Assembly (NCBI GenBank): GCA_012329085.1
Contig: JAAXQB010000129.1
Location: 1-8,380, forward strand
Reading direction: 5' to 3'
DNA from: Methanosarcinales archaeon
GTDB taxonomy: Archaea > Halobacteriota > Methanosarcinia > Methanosarcinales > Methanosarcinaceae
Length of the DNA stretch: 8,380 bases
Shown piece after piece: positions 6,698 to 8,380 of this stretch. A program made the translations under genes and the position numbers. The notes under the pieces were generated by a model. It was not told the DNA's origin, made no database searches, and saw nothing but the letters and a program-made list of their open reading frames with translations. The stretch's first letter is position 1, and each line of letters opens with the position of its first letter.

Positions 6698-7918
6698 ATG
6701 GCAGTAAATGAAGCAACAGTTGATAATATGTTAAGCAAATTAAGTGATTTGCCTAAAAGTATGCTTGACACACTTAAAAAAACTGTAATCGAAACAGGTG
6801 TTACTAAAAAACAATTGGAAGAAATTATAACAATCATGGGCAAACGATATGAATACGCATGTGTGGCTCCAAGAGAATCTGTTGGTGTTATATCTGCACA
6901 ATCCATTGGAGAACCTGGAACGCAAATGACTATGCGTACATTTCACTACGCAGGTGTTGCAGAAATCAATGTGACGCTTGGACTTCCAAGATTAATTGAA
7001 ATTGTAGATGCAAGAAAAAATCCAAGCACTCCAATGATGACAGTTGCACTTGAAAAAGAGTATGCTTTCAATAAAGAAAAGGCACGAGGGGTTGCACAAG
7101 AGATGGAGAGTACGCACATCACACATCTTGCAAGTATATTTGAAGAGGTGGATGCAGATGGCGTAAGAATTGTGATTGATTTAAATATGGAATCTCTTTC
7201 AGAAAAAAAAATAACGCGTAAAGAAATAAAAGAGATTCTTGAAGAAAAACTTAAGGTAAAATTTGAACTCCATAAGAGAAATCAAATTTTAGCAATTCCA
7301 GATGCCCCTACATATAGAAGTTTATTGCAACTTGCAAAAAAAATTCGTAAAATCAATCTCAAAGGAATAGAAGAAATTAAACGAGTAATTGTTATTACAA
7401 GAGGTGAAGGGGAAGAATACACCCTTTTTACAGAAGGTTCTTCATTAGAAAAAGCACTTCAAATAAAAGGAGTGGATAAATCAAGAATATATACTAATAA
7501 TATAAATGAAATATATGAAGTATTTGGAATAGAAGCTGCAAGAAATGCCATTATAAAAGAGGCAATGAGTACATTAGACGAGCAGGGACTTGCAGTTGAT
7601 ATAAGACACATAATGCTTGTTGCAGATATTATGACTTGTGAAGGCGAAGTTAAGCAAATTGGAAGACATGGAATTTCTGGAGAAAAATCAAGTGTATTTG
7701 CAAGAGCGGCGTTCGAGGTTACGGTAAATCATTTACTTAGTGCAGGAATGAGAGGAGATTCAGATCCGCTTAATGGTGTGACTGAAAATATAATTGTTGG
7801 GCAACCAATAAAGATGGGAACTGGAAATCTTAGTTTAATTGCAAAAAAATATGAAAACCCCAATGCAATTGAGGCGGAAGATATATCTTTGAATGAAGAG
7901 TGTTCAATAGAAGATTAA
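6698..7918 (+). CDS. rpoA2: DNA-directed RNA polymerase subunit A'' (Rpb1 C-terminal part)
   Basis: A'' completes the largest subunit and supplies the trigger loop that closes on the incoming nucleotide. At 406 residues it is of normal length. The block [18 protein letters not shown] (residues 60-77) leads into the trigger-loop region [12 protein letters not shown] (77-88), with H83 as the conserved trigger-loop histidine, then [14 protein letters not shown]. The C-terminal part has [22 protein letters not shown] and the [12 protein letters not shown] block, typical of A'' and cleft/jaw regions, then a 30-residue polar tail. ATG 6698 has GAGG at 6688-6691 with 6-base spacing, like rpoA1 and rpl30e. 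The 157-base gap after rpoA1 is long for two halves of one subunit, which are usually adjacent or overlapping. Cotranscription is still expected because there is no clear promoter or T-run in the gap. Confidence 0.98.
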   Translation: MAVNEATVDNMLSKLSDLPKSMLDTLKKTVIETGVTKKQLEEIITIMGKRYEYACVAPRESVGVISAQSIGEPGTQMTMRTFHYAGVAEINVTLGLPRLIEIVDARKNPSTPMMTVALEKEYAFNKEKARGVAQEMESTHITHLASIFEEVDADGVRIVIDLNMESLSEKKITRKEIKEILEEKLKVKFELHKRNQILAIPDAPTYRSLLQLAKKIRKINLKGIEEIKRVIVITRGEGEEYTLFTEGSSLEKALQIKGVDKSRIYTNNINEIYEVFGIEAARNAIIKEAMSTLDEQGLAVDIRHIMLVADIMTCEGEVKQIGRHGISGEKSSVFARAAFEVTVNHLLSAGMRGDSDPLNGVTENIIVGQPIKMGTGNLSLIAKKYENPNAIEAEDISLNEECSIED

Positions 7919-7950
7919 GTTTGATAATAAGCTATTACAATTTTCCCCAT

Positions 7951-8002
7951 TTCATTAAAAGAATGAATATTAAGTGCATAATTTCATAAATTATATTGCA
8001 CT
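7951..8002. promoter_or_regulatory. Two hairpins in the rpoA2-rpl30e gap
   Basis: TTCATT (7951-7956) pairs with AATGAA (7962-7967) across a 5-base loop. AGTGCATAATTT (7973-7984) pairs with AAATTA plus TGCACT (7988-7993 and 7997-8002) with a 3-base bulge and loop CAT. No T-run follows, so this is not a clear terminator. AAATTATAT at 7988-7996 could be a TATA box for a separate rpl30e promoter, with initiation near 8020. The region could instead be a processing or control site between polymerase and ribosomal protein genes. Confidence 0.35.
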
Positions 8003-8031
8003 AAAAACAATAAAAGAAACAGAGGATTAAA

Positions 8032-8380
8032 ATGGAAAATAATGAAACAAATATAGATGCAACTAATTCTAAATTGGAATCTGTTGAAAATGATAGTACA
8101 ATTGAAGAAGAATTCGATAGAATTGTAATCGAAAGAAAAAGTTCAAAAAATAATATTGATGCTGGAATTCAATCAAAAGCATATATTGATAAAGTCTTAA
8201 TTAAAGTTATACGAACTGGTTCTGTAATTATTGGATCAAAAAATACAATTGAATCAGCATCTAATGCAAAGTTAGTAATACTTGCATCAAATTGTCCAAA
8301 AGATACAAAGTTGAAAATTGAACAATCTGGTACCACGATATTAGATTATTTAGGCACAAACACAGAACTTGGTGCTGCAT
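8032..8380 (+). CDS. rpl30e: Ribosomal protein L30e (eL30), partial at right edge, with acidic N-terminal extension
   Basis: L30e is a large-subunit ribosomal protein of archaea and eukaryotes, and it commonly follows rpoA2 in archaeal genomes. 116 codons are visible before the window ends. The family core starts near residue 48: KVLIKVIRTGSVIIGSKNTI (54-73), KLVILASNCPKD (80-91), then the GTNTELGAA signature (108-116); a CGKP-type continuation would be expected next. Archaeal L30e is usually about 100 residues and begins at this core. Here about 47 residues precede it, rich in E, D, N and S. The start is well supported: ATG 8032 has GAGG (8022-8025) at 6 bases. The only other in-frame start-type codon within the extension is an early TTG at codon 15, so the extension appears real. 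It is probably disordered, and its function is unknown. nusA and rps12 would be typical next genes. Confidence 0.93.
   Translation, partial: MENNETNIDATNSKLESVENDSTIEEEFDRIVIERKSSKNNIDAGIQSKAYIDKVLIKVIRTGSVIIGSKNTIESASNAKLVILASNCPKDTKLKIEQSGTTILDYLGTNTELGAA

Noticed and set aside
6370..6906. 178-residue minus-strand frame across the A1-A2 gap
   Set aside because: It lies mostly antisense to conserved rpoA1 and rpoA2 sequence, and its hydrophobic Phe/Ser-rich composition is typical of the reverse strand of AT-rich genes. No recognisable domain is present.
3898..7918. rpoA1 and rpoA2 as one gene broken by a stop or an insertion
   Set aside because: The A'/A'' division between bridge helix and trigger loop is normal for archaea. 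Both proteins have full family length, their own start and their own SD. Only the gap between them is unusual.

Overview
This AT-rich window carries the core of an archaeal RNA polymerase operon, read entirely on the + strand. An uninterrupted RpoB (subunit B, not split into B'' and B') is followed by RpoA1 (A') and RpoA2 (A''). The last gene is the start of ribosomal protein L30e (eL30), cut by the right window edge. The split of the largest subunit into A' and A'', the Rpb2/Rpb1-type sequences and the L30e gene together identify an archaeon. The undivided rpoB argues against lineages such as methanobacteria, methanococci and haloarchaea, which carry split B genes. I cannot place it more finely. 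Base composition is low-GC, Arg is mostly AGA/AGG, and all genes have Shine-Dalgarno (SD) sites.

Layout: 1-539 is non-coding and unusually structured. It holds a 31-bp direct repeat, a 13-bp tandem array, a family of three related hairpins (two with compensated base changes), a TTTTATG/CATAAAA dyad, candidate TATA boxes, and AATATCAAT-type repeats running up to the rpoB start. 540-3881 is rpoB, whose conserved N-terminus begins upstream of the first standard start codon and probably at an ATA. 3898-6540 is rpoA1. 6541-6697 is an abnormally long A1-A2 gap with a GC-rich, hairpin-rich insert and a second, diverged copy of the rpoA1 3' end. 6698-7918 is rpoA2. 7919-8031 is a short gap with two hairpins. 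8032-8380 is rpl30e with an unusual acidic N-terminal extension.

The three rpo genes together encode the catalytic core. RpoB supplies the fork, hybrid-binding and wall regions. RpoA1 supplies the Mg-binding NADFDGD loop and the bridge helix. RpoA2 supplies the trigger loop. All key motifs look intact and lengths are normal, so the enzyme should be functional.

I see no undescribed multi-gene system here. What is unusual lies in the non-coding parts: the rpoB start and its repeat-rich leader, and the insertion-with-duplication between rpoA1 and rpoA2, which sits where the two halves of one ancestral subunit must be made in equal amounts.
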